From: Pseudomonadota bacterium
GTDB taxonomy: Bacteria > Pseudomonadota > Alphaproteobacteria > Dongiales > Dongiaceae
Assembly: GCA_016183985.1 (NCBI GenBank)
Contig: JACPDN010000010.1
Location: forward strand, 62,001-126,000
Reading direction: 5' to 3'
Length of the DNA stretch: 64,000 bases
The notes beneath the pieces were generated by a model. It was not told where the DNA came from. It made no database searches and worked only from the letters and a program-made list of their open reading frames with translations. Each line of letters opens with the position of its first letter. Within the stretch, counting starts at the first letter, position 1. Shown here piece after piece: positions 1 through 8,407 of this stretch. The position numbers were made by a program, and so were the translations under genes.

Positions 1-591
1 CGATTTGGGCCAGGGCCGCGTGTCGCCTTCGGGCTTGGGCTTCCATCCCGACGCCACATCGGTCTGCCCGACATCGGAGAAGGGATCGGTATAGGTCTCG
101 TCATAGGCAACGCCCGAACTCATATCGAGGACGTGTTGCAAGGTGGCGCCTTCATAGCCCGTGGCCTTGAGCTCCGGCAGATAATCGGTGATCCGTCCAG
201 CCGGGTCGAGATCGCCACGGCCGGCTAGAATGCCGATGAGGCAGCCGGTCAGCGATTTCGCGACCGATTGCGACAGATGGCTGGAGCGCTCGGTCATGCC
301 GTTCATATAGCGCTCGAAAACGATGGCGCCGTCCTTGAGAACGATGAAGCCGTCGGTGAAATTGTCGTCGAGAAACTGGCGGATCGTCAGTTCGCCGCGC
401 GCCGCCTGGAAGCGGACATCATCGAGGCGGAAGGCGCGTCGCGGCAGATCGCTGATCGGGCCCGAACCGCGCCAAACCTCGGCGGTCGGCAGGATCTCGC
501 GGATATGGTGGAACGCCCAGCGATTATGGGGCGCCCGATCCCAATCGGCACGGGGAATACGGGGAGAATGTGCTCCGGCGTTCATCGCCAT
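1..591 (-). CDS. Serine hydrolase, beta-lactamase (class C-like) family, 3' end outside window
   Basis: This reading frame is open from the window edge to an ATG at 591; 197 codons are visible. The protein carries SVAKS around residue 109, the SxxK motif of serine beta-lactamases and penicillin-binding-like esterases, with S109 as nucleophile and K112 as general base (codon for S109 at 265-267). It is preceded by FERYMNGMTERSSHLSQ, typical of the EstB/6-aminohexanoate-dimer-hydrolase branch. No signal peptide is seen, suggesting a cytoplasmic hydrolase or esterase rather than a true beta-lactamase. A second ATG at 585 is possible. The substrate cannot be inferred. The C-terminal half, including the KTG-like motif, lies outside. 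Confidence 0.8.
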   Translation of the reverse strand, partial: MAMNAGAHSPRIPRADWDRAPHNRWAFHHIREILPTAEVWRGSGPISDLPRRAFRLDDVRFQAARGELTIRQFLDDNFTDGFIVLKDGAIVFERYMNGMTERSSHLSQSVAKSLTGCLIGILAGRGDLDPAGRITDYLPELKATGYEGATLQHVLDMSSGVAYDETYTDPFSDVGQTDVASGWKPKPEGDTRPWPKS

Positions 592-595
592 CACT

Positions 596-708
596 CGTCA
601 TGGTCCGCGAAGGCGGACCACCCACGATGTTGCCGGCGATTTTGCCGGCTACTGCCAAGGCAATTCTGTCAGCAACTCATGGGTGGTCCGCCTGCGCGGA
701 CCATGACG
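596..708. repeat. Paired-palindrome intergenic repeat (family A, full copy)
   Basis: A palindromic element beginning CGTCATGGTCCGC and ending in the inverted GCGGACCATGACG. Inside each arm is a smaller hairpin (TGGTCCGC...GCGGACCA) followed by CCCACGA or preceded by its complement CTCATGGG. Related copies lie at 11918, 14136, 26345, 50083 and 53553. It sits between the serine hydrolase and the potF 3' end and does not interrupt a gene. Confidence 0.75.
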
Positions 709-732
709 GCTCATTGTGAACCGTCATGTGCG

Positions 733-799
733 ACCACCCCATCGGGTGGTGTAACTCTCTGCTCGCACATGGCGCCCGTTCTTGGAAGAACGGGCGCCA
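733..799 (-). terminator. Two hairpins downstream of potF, probable transcription terminator
   Basis: ACCACCC-CAT-CGGGTGGT (733-750) and the long perfect hairpin TGGCGCCCGTTCTT...AAGAACGGGCGCCA (770-799) stand 20 bases after the potF stop. No T-run follows on the minus strand, so it may work as a 3' stabilising structure rather than a classical intrinsic terminator. Confidence 0.5.
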
Positions 800-820
800 T
801 GGCAATCGGCAGTTGCAAGC

Positions 821-1984
821 TTACTTCGTCAGCTCGGTCCAGATGGCGGTGTAGAGTTCCGTCACTTCCGGCGGGCAGGCTGCCTGGATGAAGGTCTTCT
901 GGCCTTCCGGCAGGTTGATTTCCGGTGCCGCGGCAAATTCCTTGTCGAGGAACTTGTCCGAACCGGTGATGCCGTTGGCGTATTTCGCGAAGTCCGAAAT
1001 CAGCGCAGCGTTTTCCGGGTCCATGATGAAGTTCTGGAACTTCTTCGCGTTCTCGATGTTCGCCGCACCCTTGATGACCGCGACGTTATCCATCCAGACG
1101 GCGAGACCTTCCTTCGGGTAGCCATAGACGATCTTCGGGTTCTGGAGACGGGCGCGCATCGAAGCGCCGTTCCAGTTCAGGCCCGCCATGATGTCTTCCT
1201 TGGCGTATTTCTCGACATTGCCGTAATCCATCGAAATCCAGTTCGGCTTCGAGGCCATCAGCACGTCACGGACCTGCTTCAGTTCGTCCTTGTTGCCGTT
1301 GCACACCGGGTTGAAGCCCTTATAGGCAAGGGCCGCACCGATGACGTCGTTCATTTCGGGAACGACGTTGGTCTTGCCCTTCAGCTCGGCCGGGGTGTCA
1401 AACAGAATCGCCCAGGTGTTCGGATCGCCCTTATAGGCACCGGTGTTGACGGTGAGGCCCGTGGTGCCCCACTGCCAGGGAACCGTGTAGTTGCGACCCT
1501 TGTCGAAATCGACATCGACCCAGCGCGGGTCCATGTTCTTGAAGTTCGACATGGTGTTCGGCTTGGTTTCTTCCAGCAGGCCTTCATTGATGAAGACCGC
1601 GACGAAGTTGTTGCTGGGCACCACGATGTCGAAGCCATGGCCGCCGGCCTTGATCTTGGCGAGAGCAACGTCGTTCGAGTCGTAATCGGTGACCGTCACC
1701 TTGACGTTGTTCTCTTTCTCGAACTTCTCGATCAGCTTGGGGTTGGTGTAGTTGCCCCAATTGTAGATGTTGAGCGAACCACCGGCCGGCGCTGCGGCAG
1801 CGGCTTCGCTGGTCGCCGTCGAAGCAGCGGGTGCCGCGTCGCTGGTGGCGGTCGAAGCAGCTTCGCTGGTCGCCGTCGAAGCGCCTTCCGACGCCGCTTC
1901 TTCCTTCTTCTCACCGCAGGCGCTCAGCGCCAGCATGATGGTGACGGCCATGGCCGTGCTTTTAAATGCCTGTAGATATGTCAC
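821..1984 (-). CDS. potF: Putrescine/spermidine ABC transporter substrate-binding lipoprotein
   Basis: Extracytoplasmic binding protein of the PotD/PotF family, capturing polyamines in the periplasm for the PotGHI translocator. The start is taken as GTG at 1984 because GGAGG lies 5 bases upstream; this gives 387 aa with a lipoprotein signal (MAVTIMLALSAC, lipobox Cys near residue 23). After the Cys comes a linker of roughly 40 residues built from repeats of ASTATSEA, then the mature fold starting with LNIYNWGNYT, a hallmark of the family. It is last in the operon and separated from potI by 165 bases. An upstream ATG at 2059 would destroy the signal peptide and is rejected. Confidence 0.93.
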   Translation of the reverse strand: MTYLQAFKSTAMAVTIMLALSACGEKKEEAASEGASTATSEAASTATSDAAPAASTATSEAAAAAPAGGSLNIYNWGNYTNPKLIEKFEKENNVKVTVTDYDSNDVALAKIKAGGHGFDIVVPSNNFVAVFINEGLLEETKPNTMSNFKNMDPRWVDVDFDKGRNYTVPWQWGTTGLTVNTGAYKGDPNTWAILFDTPAELKGKTNVVPEMNDVIGAALAYKGFNPVCNGNKDELKQVRDVLMASKPNWISMDYGNVEKYAKEDIMAGLNWNGASMRARLQNPKIVYGYPKEGLAVWMDNVAVIKGAANIENAKKFQNFIMDPENAALISDFAKYANGITGSDKFLDKEFAAAPEINLPEGQKTFIQAACPPEVTELYTAIWTELTK

Positions 1985-2149
1985 TTGATCCTCCAACTTG
2001 CTGCTGCACTGCCCCGCCAGATTTCCCGGCTTCAGAGCGTCTTCTAAGTTCAAACCCAAACCAGTTTAGTTCCGGCGCCTACCTGGTCACCCGCCCGTCC
2101 ACGGTTCTTCCCGTGTCGGGATTTCTCCCATGTTGGGCCTGCCGGTCGC

Positions 2150-3043
2150 TCATGTTTTCTTCCTGTTGAGCAGGAAGAAGATCGTCACCATCACGATCGA
2201 TATCGCCAGGAAGACCGACGAGATGGCGTTCATTTCCGGTGTCACGATACGCCGCAACTGCCCCAGCATATAGGTGGGCAGCGTATCCTGCCCGCCCGAT
2301 TTCACCAATTCGGTGATCACAACGTCGTCAAGCGAGATGACAAAGGCCAGCATGCCGCCGGCCAGCACACCCGGCCAGAGCAGCGGCAATGTCACATACC
2401 GGAAGGTCTTGAACGGCGTTGCATAGAGATCAGCCGCGGCCCGCTCCAGCGAGAGGTCCATGTTCTCGAGGCGCGCCCGGATCGGCAGATAGGCGAACGG
2501 GATGCAGAACGCGGTATGGGCGATCAGCAGGTAGCCGAGGCCCGTATAACCCGTCGCCACCTTGATCGCCGCAAAGAAGATCAGGAGCGCGATGCCGGTC
2601 ACGATCTCCGGCACCATCAACGGTTGGTTGATGAAGGCGTAGATGAAGGTAAGGCCGGGAAAGGGCTTGGTCCGGGTTGTGGCCAAGGCCGCCATGGTGG
2701 CGACGATGGTCGAGACCACCGCCGCAAACGTCGCGATGGTGAGCGAGCGGATCGAGGCGTCATAGACCTGCTGGTTGGCCCAGGCCGATTCGTACCAGCG
2801 CCACGAGAACCCCGCCCAGATCGCAACCGAGGTTCCGGCGTTGAAGGAATAGACCACGAGAGTCAGGATCGGCGCATAGAGCATCACGAAACAGATCATC
2901 GCGATGGTCGTAAAGCCGCTCTGCTTCTTGATATCGAAACCGCGGCCCCACTTTTTCCGAACGGCTACGCTGCCGCCCTGGTTGGTTCCAAGGTTAGTAC
3001 CCGGGTTGGTCCCCAGGTTATTCCCTTGTGCGACCTCAGCCAT
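2150..3043 (-). CDS. potI: Polyamine ABC transporter permease, PotI/PotC type
   Basis: Inner-membrane permease of 297 aa with about six transmembrane segments, the first being TTIAMICFVMLYAPILTLVVY. The EAA-type loop that docks on the ATPase is recognisable (ERAAADLYATPFKTFRYVTLP). ATG 3043 overlaps the potH stop by 8 bases (ATGGCTGA), implying translational coupling. The N-terminus bears a short GTNxGTNxGTN repeat not usual in the family, encoded by imperfect tandem repeats at about 2980-3025. Confidence 0.93.
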   Translation of the reverse strand: MAEVAQGNNLGTNPGTNLGTNQGGSVAVRKKWGRGFDIKKQSGFTTIAMICFVMLYAPILTLVVYSFNAGTSVAIWAGFSWRWYESAWANQQVYDASIRSLTIATFAAVVSTIVATMAALATTRTKPFPGLTFIYAFINQPLMVPEIVTGIALLIFFAAIKVATGYTGLGYLLIAHTAFCIPFAYLPIRARLENMDLSLERAAADLYATPFKTFRYVTLPLLWPGVLAGGMLAFVISLDDVVITELVKSGGQDTLPTYMLGQLRRIVTPEMNAISSVFLAISIVMVTIFFLLNRKKT

Positions 3044-3977
3044 GACGCGCCTCCGTCTTCGAGGCGTTGCGGACATAAAGCAGCAGCGCAATCATGACGA
3101 TGGCCATCAAGGTGATTGAGAGTGCGGCCCCCAGCGGCCAGTTGCGGCCCTGTCCGAACTGCATCTCGATGAGGTTGCCCAGCATCAGATTGCGCCCGCC
3201 ACCCAGCACGCGCGGCGTCACATAGGCGCCGAGCGAGGGGATGAAGACCAGGATCGACCCGGCAATGACGCCGGGCTTCACTAGCGGGAAGATCACATGC
3301 CGCAGCACACGCCAGCGCGTCGCATAAAGATCATAACCGGCCTCGACCAGCCGGAAATCGATTCGCTCCATGCTGGCATAAAGCGGCAGCACCATCAGCG
3401 GCAGATAGACATAGAGCAGGCCCATCATCACCGCGAAATCGGTGAACATGATCTGCAGCGGCGCATCGATCACGCCGAGCCCCAGCAGCAGCGAATTCAC
3501 GATGCCCTCATTGCGGATCACTTCCATCACCGCGAAGGTGCGGATGAGGAGGTTGGTCCAGAACGGGATGGTGATCAGGAACAGCCACAATTCGCGCGAT
3601 TTTTCATTTCGCGTGGCGATGAAATAGGCCGTCGGGAAGCCGAACAGCAAGGCCAGGATGGTCGTGAAGAAGGAAAGCTTGACCGAGCGCAACAGGATCG
3701 AGACATGCGCGTCGGCGACGGTGACGGCATCCGTGAAGATGTCCTTCTGCAGGATGACGCTGTACCAGCCGTCGCCCGAGAATTGCCATTCCACGCCGCC
3801 GTAATCGCCCTTCTTCAGGAAGGAATAGACGACGACGATGATGAGCGGGCCGATCGCCGCGAAGAGCAGAATGATGAGGGCCGGCGCAGACAAGAGCCAG
3901 CGGTTGCGCGTGTCGCGCCGATCGACCGCCGCCGCCGCGCTGGCGGCCGGATTTGAAGCTGATTTCCCATCCGCCAT
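3036..3977 (-). CDS. potH: Polyamine ABC transporter permease, PotH/PotB type
   Basis: A 313-aa inner-membrane permease. An alanine-rich cytoplasmic N-terminus is followed by a first membrane segment WLLSAPALIILLFAAIGPLI and about five more. The EAA-loop signature VEAGYDLYATRWRVLRHVIFP is present. It heterodimerises with PotI to form the translocation channel. It lies 6 bases after the potG stop and overlaps potI by 8 bases, so the four genes form one operon. Confidence 0.94.
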   Translation of the reverse strand: MADGKSASNPAASAAAAVDRRDTRNRWLLSAPALIILLFAAIGPLIIVVVYSFLKKGDYGGVEWQFSGDGWYSVILQKDIFTDAVTVADAHVSILLRSVKLSFFTTILALLFGFPTAYFIATRNEKSRELWLFLITIPFWTNLLIRTFAVMEVIRNEGIVNSLLLGLGVIDAPLQIMFTDFAVMMGLLYVYLPLMVLPLYASMERIDFRLVEAGYDLYATRWRVLRHVIFPLVKPGVIAGSILVFIPSLGAYVTPRVLGGGRNLMLGNLIEMQFGQGRNWPLGAALSITLMAIVMIALLLYVRNASKTEARHG

Positions 3978-3983
3978 GATGGC

Positions 3984-5078
3984 TCAGTCCTTCAGGATCT
4001 GCATGGCGTCGGGCGCGACGCGCAGGCCCACGGCATCGCCGGCCTTCAAGACCTCTTGATGCCCGCGGCGATTCTGCACCCGCGCCGTCACGTGCTTGTT
4101 GGCACCGTCGATCTCCACATGGAAGGTCGTATCGGTGCCGAAATAGACGACGTTTGAGATCTTGCCATTGAGATGGGCTTCAGCACCAGGGCGCACCAGG
4201 TCGATGCGTTCCGGGCGGATCGCCAGAGTCACAACGGCGCCGACGCCGACATTTTCGGCAACCGGGTGGCTGATGGTGACGCCGGAGGGCAGTTTGATCT
4301 GACCGTCGCCGCCGATGCGCTGGGTCACTTCGGCTTCGATAAAATTGGTCTCGCCAATGAAATCCGCGACGAAGCGGACCGTCGGATGCTCATAAATCTC
4401 GGTGGGCGAGCCGATCTGCAGGATCTTGCCCTTCGACATGACCGCGATGCGGTCCGACATGGTGAGCGCTTCTTCCTGGTCGTGCGTCACGAAGATGAAG
4501 GTGATGCCGGTTTCCATCTGCATGCGCTTCAACTCGATCTGCATCTCCTTGCGGAGCTTCAAGTCGAGCGCGGAGAGCGGCTCGTCGAGCAGCAGCACCT
4601 TGGGCCGCGGCGCGAGTGCGCGGGCCAGCGCCACGCGCTGCTGCTGGCCGCCGGAAATCTGGCTGGTGCGGCGGTCTTTCAGTTCTTCCATGCGGACGAG
4701 TTTCAGCATGGCGGCGACCGTCTGCTGCACTTCGGCCTTGGGCTTGCCCAGCATTTCGAGACCGAAGGCGATGTTCTGCGCCACGGTCATATGCGGAAAC
4801 AGGGCGTAGGATTGGAAAACCGTGTTCACATGCCGCTTATATGGCGGAAGATGGGCCACCTCGTCGCCTTCCAGCAGGATCGAGCCCTCACTCGGCATCT
4901 CGAAACCTGCGATAAGGCGCAGCAGGGTGGTCTTGCCGCATCCCGACGGCCCCAGCAGCGTGAAGAATTCGTTTTGGCGGATTGTGACCGAGACATTGTC
5001 GAGGGCGCGAACCTCTGCGCCGGCCGTCCCGAAAATTTTGCTTACGTTTTTAGCTTCGACAGCTACAGCAGCTGACAC
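3984..5078 (-). CDS. potG: Polyamine ABC transporter ATP-binding protein
   Basis: ATPase that powers PotHI. Visible motifs: Walker [13 protein letters not shown] signature [14 protein letters not shown], Walker [13 protein letters not shown], and a C-terminal TOBE domain (about residues 270-364) including IRPERIDLV. The start is placed at GTG 5078, giving 364 aa, with GGGGG about nine bases upstream; this matches the usual family start just before [16 protein letters not shown] at 5120 lacks a spaced ribosome binding site. First gene of the minus-strand operon potGHIF, divergent from the LysR regulator. Confidence 0.93.
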   Translation of the reverse strand: MSAAVAVEAKNVSKIFGTAGAEVRALDNVSVTIRQNEFFTLLGPSGCGKTTLLRLIAGFEMPSEGSILLEGDEVAHLPPYKRHVNTVFQSYALFPHMTVAQNIAFGLEMLGKPKAEVQQTVAAMLKLVRMEELKDRRTSQISGGQQQRVALARALAPRPKVLLLDEPLSALDLKLRKEMQIELKRMQMETGITFIFVTHDQEEALTMSDRIAVMSKGKILQIGSPTEIYEHPTVRFVADFIGETNFIEAEVTQRIGGDGQIKLPSGVTISHPVAENVGVGAVVTLAIRPERIDLVRPGAEAHLNGKISNVVYFGTDTTFHVEIDGANKHVTARVQNRRGHQEVLKAGDAVGLRVAPDAMQILKD

Positions 5079-5194
5079 GATAGATAGCCCCCGTCCTGGT
5101 TTGCGCCATCCGCCACACACCCCTTCTCAAAGCCCTTCTGAGCGAGGCTTTTCGTGGGCTCGGCCTTATCCGGCCAGGATTTTGCGCGGGGCCA

Positions 5195-5222
5195 AGATTA
5201 GGCATTCGGTTGGCAAGGTCAA
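5195..5222 (-). promoter_or_regulatory. Candidate sigma70-type promoter of the pot operon
   Basis: On the minus strand TTGACC (5222-5217) and TAATCT (5200-5195) are separated by 16 bases. Transcription would begin roughly 110 bases upstream of potG. Confidence 0.5.
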
Positions 5223-5271
5223 TCACGGCGTTGCACAAAAGTGAAATTTGTTGACTTGTTTTCATCGCACG

Positions 5272-5283
5272 ATGCATGTGCAT
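5272..5283. promoter_or_regulatory. Small inverted repeat in the pot/LysR divergent region
   Basis: ATGCA-TG-TGCAT is a perfect 5-bp dyad in the 400-base space between potG and the LysR gene. It is a candidate operator for the LysR-type regulator. The rest of this gap (5223-5478) holds an AT-rich patch at about 5240-5270 and no gene that I can support. Confidence 0.3.
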
Positions 5284-5478
5284 ACGTCCATGGCGCGCAA
5301 TTGAACTGACGGGTTCTCTTGTTCGCGCCTCGGGTCTTTACGCCCCGGACACGCAATTTCGCGACCGCGAACTCCATCCATTCGGTCAATGAGCGAATGA
5401 GATCGATAGCGCGTTTTTCGAACGACGCTGATAGATTGCGCGCCGCATGACACATTCCCGGCCCCTGCGGACCCAGCG

Positions 5479-6429
5479 ATGAGCACGAACCGAAACAAGA
5501 ACAGACGGCAGTTGCCGCCCTTGAATGCCTTGCGCGCCTTCGAAGCCGTGGCAAGGTTCCTGAGCTTCACCAAGGCGGCCGAGGAATTGCTGGTGACGCA
5601 AAGCGCCGTCAGCCGCCAGGTGAAGAACCTCGAAGACATTCTGGGCGTCGCCCTCATCCTCAGGAAAGCGCAGCTCGAACTGACCGAGGAAGGCAAGCGC
5701 CTGCTGCCCGTCCTCACCGACAGCTTCGACCGCATGGATGGGATCATCGGCTCGTTCCGGCGCCAGTCGAAGAAGCCGCCGCTGAGCCTTGCCGTGCCGC
5801 CGACCTTCGCCCGTCGCGTGCTGCTGCCGCGCCTGCCGGAATTCCAGCGCGCCAATCCGGATCTCGAGATCCGGGTGGAGACGCCGCCGGTCAATCCGGA
5901 CTTCCGCAATTCCGGCCATGACCTTGCCATCCTCTTCGGCGAGATCGAGGCCGAAGGGCTTATTGCCGATGTGCTTATGCGCGAACGTTCCTCGCCACTT
6001 TGCGCGCCGGACCTTTTTAAGAAAGCCGGCTGGCCCGATGTGAAGACCATGATCGCCAAGGCGCCGCTGCTTCATATCCGGCAAGGGAACGATTCCTGGC
6101 ACGATTGGCGGATGCTCGCCCGCCAGGTGGGCTTTGCCGGCGTCCCCGTCGAGCGCGGTGTGGTGGTGGAAACCGCCGATCAGGCCGTGCAGGTGGCCAT
6201 TTCCGGCGGCGGCGTCACCGAGGTCGATCCGCGGCTCTGCGCCGAGGAAGTCAAAAGCGGCCAGTTGGTGGCACCCTTCGACATCAGCATCATGACGGGC
6301 CGCACCTATACGCTGGTCTGCCGCCCGGATGAGACAGACCTCGCCCGCATCGCCGCCTTCCGCGATTGGGCGCTGGGTGCCATCACCGAGTCCAACATCC
6401 CGGAAGTGCTCGAACCGAAGGTGCCATGA
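5479..6429 (+). CDS. LysR-type transcriptional regulator, GcvA-like
   Basis: A 316-aa LTTR. The N-terminal winged helix-turn-helix spans about residues 14-75, with the GcvA-type opening LPPLNALRAFEAVARFLSFTKAAEEL and recognition helix VTQSAVSRQVKNLE. The remainder is a type 2 periplasmic-binding-fold effector domain. The divergent arrangement with potGHIF (start codons about 400 bases apart) suggests it controls polyamine uptake or itself, but GcvA-like paralogues are numerous and the target cannot be fixed from sequence. The stop overlaps the next gene by four bases (ATGA). Confidence 0.9.
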   Translation: MSTNRNKNRRQLPPLNALRAFEAVARFLSFTKAAEELLVTQSAVSRQVKNLEDILGVALILRKAQLELTEEGKRLLPVLTDSFDRMDGIIGSFRRQSKKPPLSLAVPPTFARRVLLPRLPEFQRANPDLEIRVETPPVNPDFRNSGHDLAILFGEIEAEGLIADVLMRERSSPLCAPDLFKKAGWPDVKTMIAKAPLLHIRQGNDSWHDWRMLARQVGFAGVPVERGVVVETADQAVQVAISGGGVTEVDPRLCAEEVKSGQLVAPFDISIMTGRTYTLVCRPDETDLARIAAFRDWALGAITESNIPEVLEPKVP

Positions 6430-7127
6430 ACGCCCAGGAAATCCAGGCCCGCATCCTCTATCGCGATGCGCTGATGCTGGTGATCGACAAGCCGGCGGGG
6501 CTCCCCGTCCATGCCGGCCCCGGTGGCGGGCCTAATCTTGAGCGCGATTTCGAGCATTTGCGCTTCGGCCTGCCCAAGCCGCCCGCTCTGGCACATCGCC
6601 TCGACCGCGACACCTCCGGTTGCCTCGCCTTGGGACGGCAGCATAAAGGGCTCTCGAAGCTGGGGAAGCTGTTTCAGGACGGCCTGATCGGCAAAACCTA
6701 TTGGGCCGTCACCACTTCCGCCCCACCCGAAGCATCCGGCACGATCTCGGCGGCCCTCAAAAAGCTCACCACCCGCGCCGGCGGCTGGCGCATGGTCGTG
6801 GTGGGCGATGATGAAAAGGACGCCCAGAAGGCGGTCACCGATTATAAGGTGTTGGGATCGGGCGGCGGCTATTGGTGGCTGGAGCTTCATCCCCGGACCG
6901 GGCGGACCCACCAGATCCGCGTCCATCTCGCCCATCTCGGCTGCCCTATATTAGGGGAGCCACAGTATCTGGAGCCGGGCTCGGCCAAACCGAAGGCCAA
7001 ATTGCATCTCCATTCCCGCTCCCTGATCGTCCCTTTATATCCCAAAAAGGATCCGATCCGGGTCGAGGCGCCGCCGCCCTCCCATATGATTCCGGCCCTG
7101 AAGGCTTGCGGGTATGTAACCGGCTAA
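6426..7127 (+). CDS. RluA-family RNA pseudouridine synthase
   Basis: A 233-aa enzyme that isomerises uridine to pseudouridine in rRNA or tRNA. The catalytic motif HRLDRDTSG (Asp60 catalytic) and the C-terminal RTGRTHQIRVHLAHLGCPI are diagnostic. There is no N-terminal S4 domain, as in RluA/TruC-like short members. ATG 6426 overlaps the LysR stop, so the two are probably co-transcribed. Which site is modified is not determinable. Confidence 0.9.
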   Translation: MNAQEIQARILYRDALMLVIDKPAGLPVHAGPGGGPNLERDFEHLRFGLPKPPALAHRLDRDTSGCLALGRQHKGLSKLGKLFQDGLIGKTYWAVTTSAPPEASGTISAALKKLTTRAGGWRMVVVGDDEKDAQKAVTDYKVLGSGGGYWWLELHPRTGRTHQIRVHLAHLGCPILGEPQYLEPGSAKPKAKLHLHSRSLIVPLYPKKDPIRVEAPPPSHMIPALKACGYVTG

Positions 7128-7145
7128 GCAGATTTTGCCGGTTAC
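7116..7145 (+). terminator. Hairpin overlapping the end of the pseudouridine synthase gene
   Basis: GTAACCGGC (7116-7124) pairs with GCCGGTTAC (7137-7145) around a 12-base loop containing TTTT. It overlaps the stop codon. No trailing T-run, so termination is uncertain. Confidence 0.35.
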
Positions 7146-7161
7146 ACGGCAAGGCTGGGAC

Positions 7162-7190
7162 TTGTCATCGCGGGGGCATCCTTATATAAC
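7162..7190 (+). promoter_or_regulatory. Sigma70-type promoter for rpmI-rplT
   Basis: TTGTCA (7162-7167) and TATAAC (7185-7190) are spaced by 17 bases. The predicted transcript has an approximately 85-base leader before rpmI, where autogenous control by L20 would be expected from other bacteria. Confidence 0.65.
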
Positions 7191-7281
7191 CCGCCCGCAC
7201 GGCCTAAGAATGCGTCCAAGGCGAACCATAGGGCATGCCCAAACGCAGCCGAATGCACAATCATTTCAATAGGATACTGAA

Positions 7282-7485
7282 ATGCCCAAGATGAAAACCA
7301 AGAGCAGCGCCAAAAAGCGCTTCAAGCTCACTGCCTCTGGTCTGGTCAAGTTCAAGCCGTCCCAGAAGCGTCACCGCCTTATCAGCAAACCGACGAAGAT
7401 GAAGCGCCAGGCCCGCCGCGGCGAGGTCATGGCTGATGTTGATGCCAAAAAGGTCATCAAATTCTTCATCCCCAACGGTCTTTAA
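7282..7485 (+). CDS. rpmI: 50S ribosomal protein L35
   Basis: 67 aa, highly basic, with the family opening [19 protein letters not shown] and internal [18 protein letters not shown]. It is a component of the large ribosomal subunit. It is followed 26 bases later by rplT. The infC gene that often precedes this pair is not present here. Confidence 0.97.
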   Translation: MPKMKTKSSAKKRFKLTASGLVKFKPSQKRHRLISKPTKMKRQARRGEVMADVDAKKVIKFFIPNGL

Positions 7486-7511
7486 GACGCTTTTTTTGAC
7501 GGAGAACTAAA

Positions 7512-7871
7512 ATGGCACGTACCAAGCGGGGCGTTACATCGCACGCCCGCCACAAAAAAGTGCTCGAGATGGCCAAGGGCTATGTCGGGCGTTCCTCTAC
7601 GAACTTCCGCATCGCCATCGAGAAGGTCGAAAAGGGCCTGCAGTATGCGTATCGCGACCGCCGCGCCAAGAAGCGCGATTTCCGCGGTCTGTGGATCCAG
7701 CGCATCAATGCCGGTGTCCGTGAGCACGGTCTCACCTATTCGCAATTCATCAACGGCGTGAAGAAGGCCGGTATCGAAGTCGACCGCAAGGTTCTCTCCG
7801 ACCTCGCCATCCACGAGCCGGCCGCTTTTGCGGCGCTGGTGAAGCAGGCCCAAGAGGCGCTGGCGAAGTAA
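7512..7871 (+). CDS. rplT: 50S ribosomal protein L20
   Basis: 119 aa, early assembly protein of the 50S subunit binding 23S rRNA. Begins with the characteristic [17 protein letters not shown] and contains [28 protein letters not shown] ribosome binding site precedes ATG 7512. Co-transcribed with rpmI; a small lipoprotein gene follows only eight bases after the stop. Confidence 0.98.
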   Translation: MARTKRGVTSHARHKKVLEMAKGYVGRSSTNFRIAIEKVEKGLQYAYRDRRAKKRDFRGLWIQRINAGVREHGLTYSQFINGVKKAGIEVDRKVLSDLAIHEPAAFAALVKQAQEALAK

Positions 7872-7879
7872 GCACGGCC

Positions 7880-8287
7880 ATGCCGGCACTTCGTCTCAAG
7901 CATCTCTATGTGATTGCAGCCGTCGCCCTGGCTCTGCCAGCGGTGACGGCTTGCGATTCCTACAGGCAAGATGTGGCGACTGTACAGGCTGCCGAGAGCG
8001 TCGTGCCGGGCAAGACCAATGACGCCGTAGCCCGCGAGATCGCCGGTGCCCGCGGTTCCGTCAAATGGAAGGGCGAAAAGGCCGAGCGGTACAACAACGA
8101 CGCCATCGCCCTGGTCACCGCTGATATCGAGCGCGTCGGCCAGTCGGGCGCCACGCACAAGATCGCGCTGGAATTCGTCAACAATCGCGAAACCCGCAAG
8201 GTTGCGTTCGAGCAGGCCTATATCGACGGCAAGCCGCAGACCCTGCTGGGCGGCGCCTTGGCCTTGTTTATGATGCAACTGGACTAA
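7880..8287 (+). CDS. Small uncharacterised lipoprotein between rplT and pheS
   Basis: 135 aa. The signal peptide KHLYVIAAVALALPAVTAC has a plausible lipobox (VTAC, Cys25). The mature part is hydrophilic, with short beta-prone stretches (THKIALEFVNNRETRKVAFEQ) and a hydrophobic C-terminal GGALALFMMQLD. I recognise no family. It follows rplT by eight bases and ends before a strong terminator, so it appears to be transcribed with the L35-L20 genes. Odd placement for an envelope protein. Confidence 0.75.
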   Translation: MPALRLKHLYVIAAVALALPAVTACDSYRQDVATVQAAESVVPGKTNDAVAREIAGARGSVKWKGEKAERYNNDAIALVTADIERVGQSGATHKIALEFVNNRETRKVAFEQAYIDGKPQTLLGGALALFMMQLD

Positions 8288-8322
8288 CCGGCTCCTGTTA
8301 CGCGCCACAAGGCGCTGCATGC

Positions 8323-8355
8323 AAGGAGGCCGGTTTACCCCGAGCCTCCTTTTTT
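8323..8355 (+). terminator. Rho-independent terminator
   Basis: AAGGAGGC (8323-8330) pairs with GCCTCCTT (8344-8351) and runs into TTTTTT. It closes the rpmI-rplT-lipoprotein operon. No Phe-rich leader peptide is visible, so a pheST attenuator is less likely. Confidence 0.8.
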
Positions 8356-8407
8356 GTTTTCCGTAAAATGCGATCAAAAGAAACCGCCGATCAAAAGGGA
8401 TCGAACG

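Noticed and set aside
8288-8407. pheST attenuator with leader peptide
   Set aside because: No short ORF with consecutive Phe codons precedes the terminator; it reads as the end of the upstream operon.
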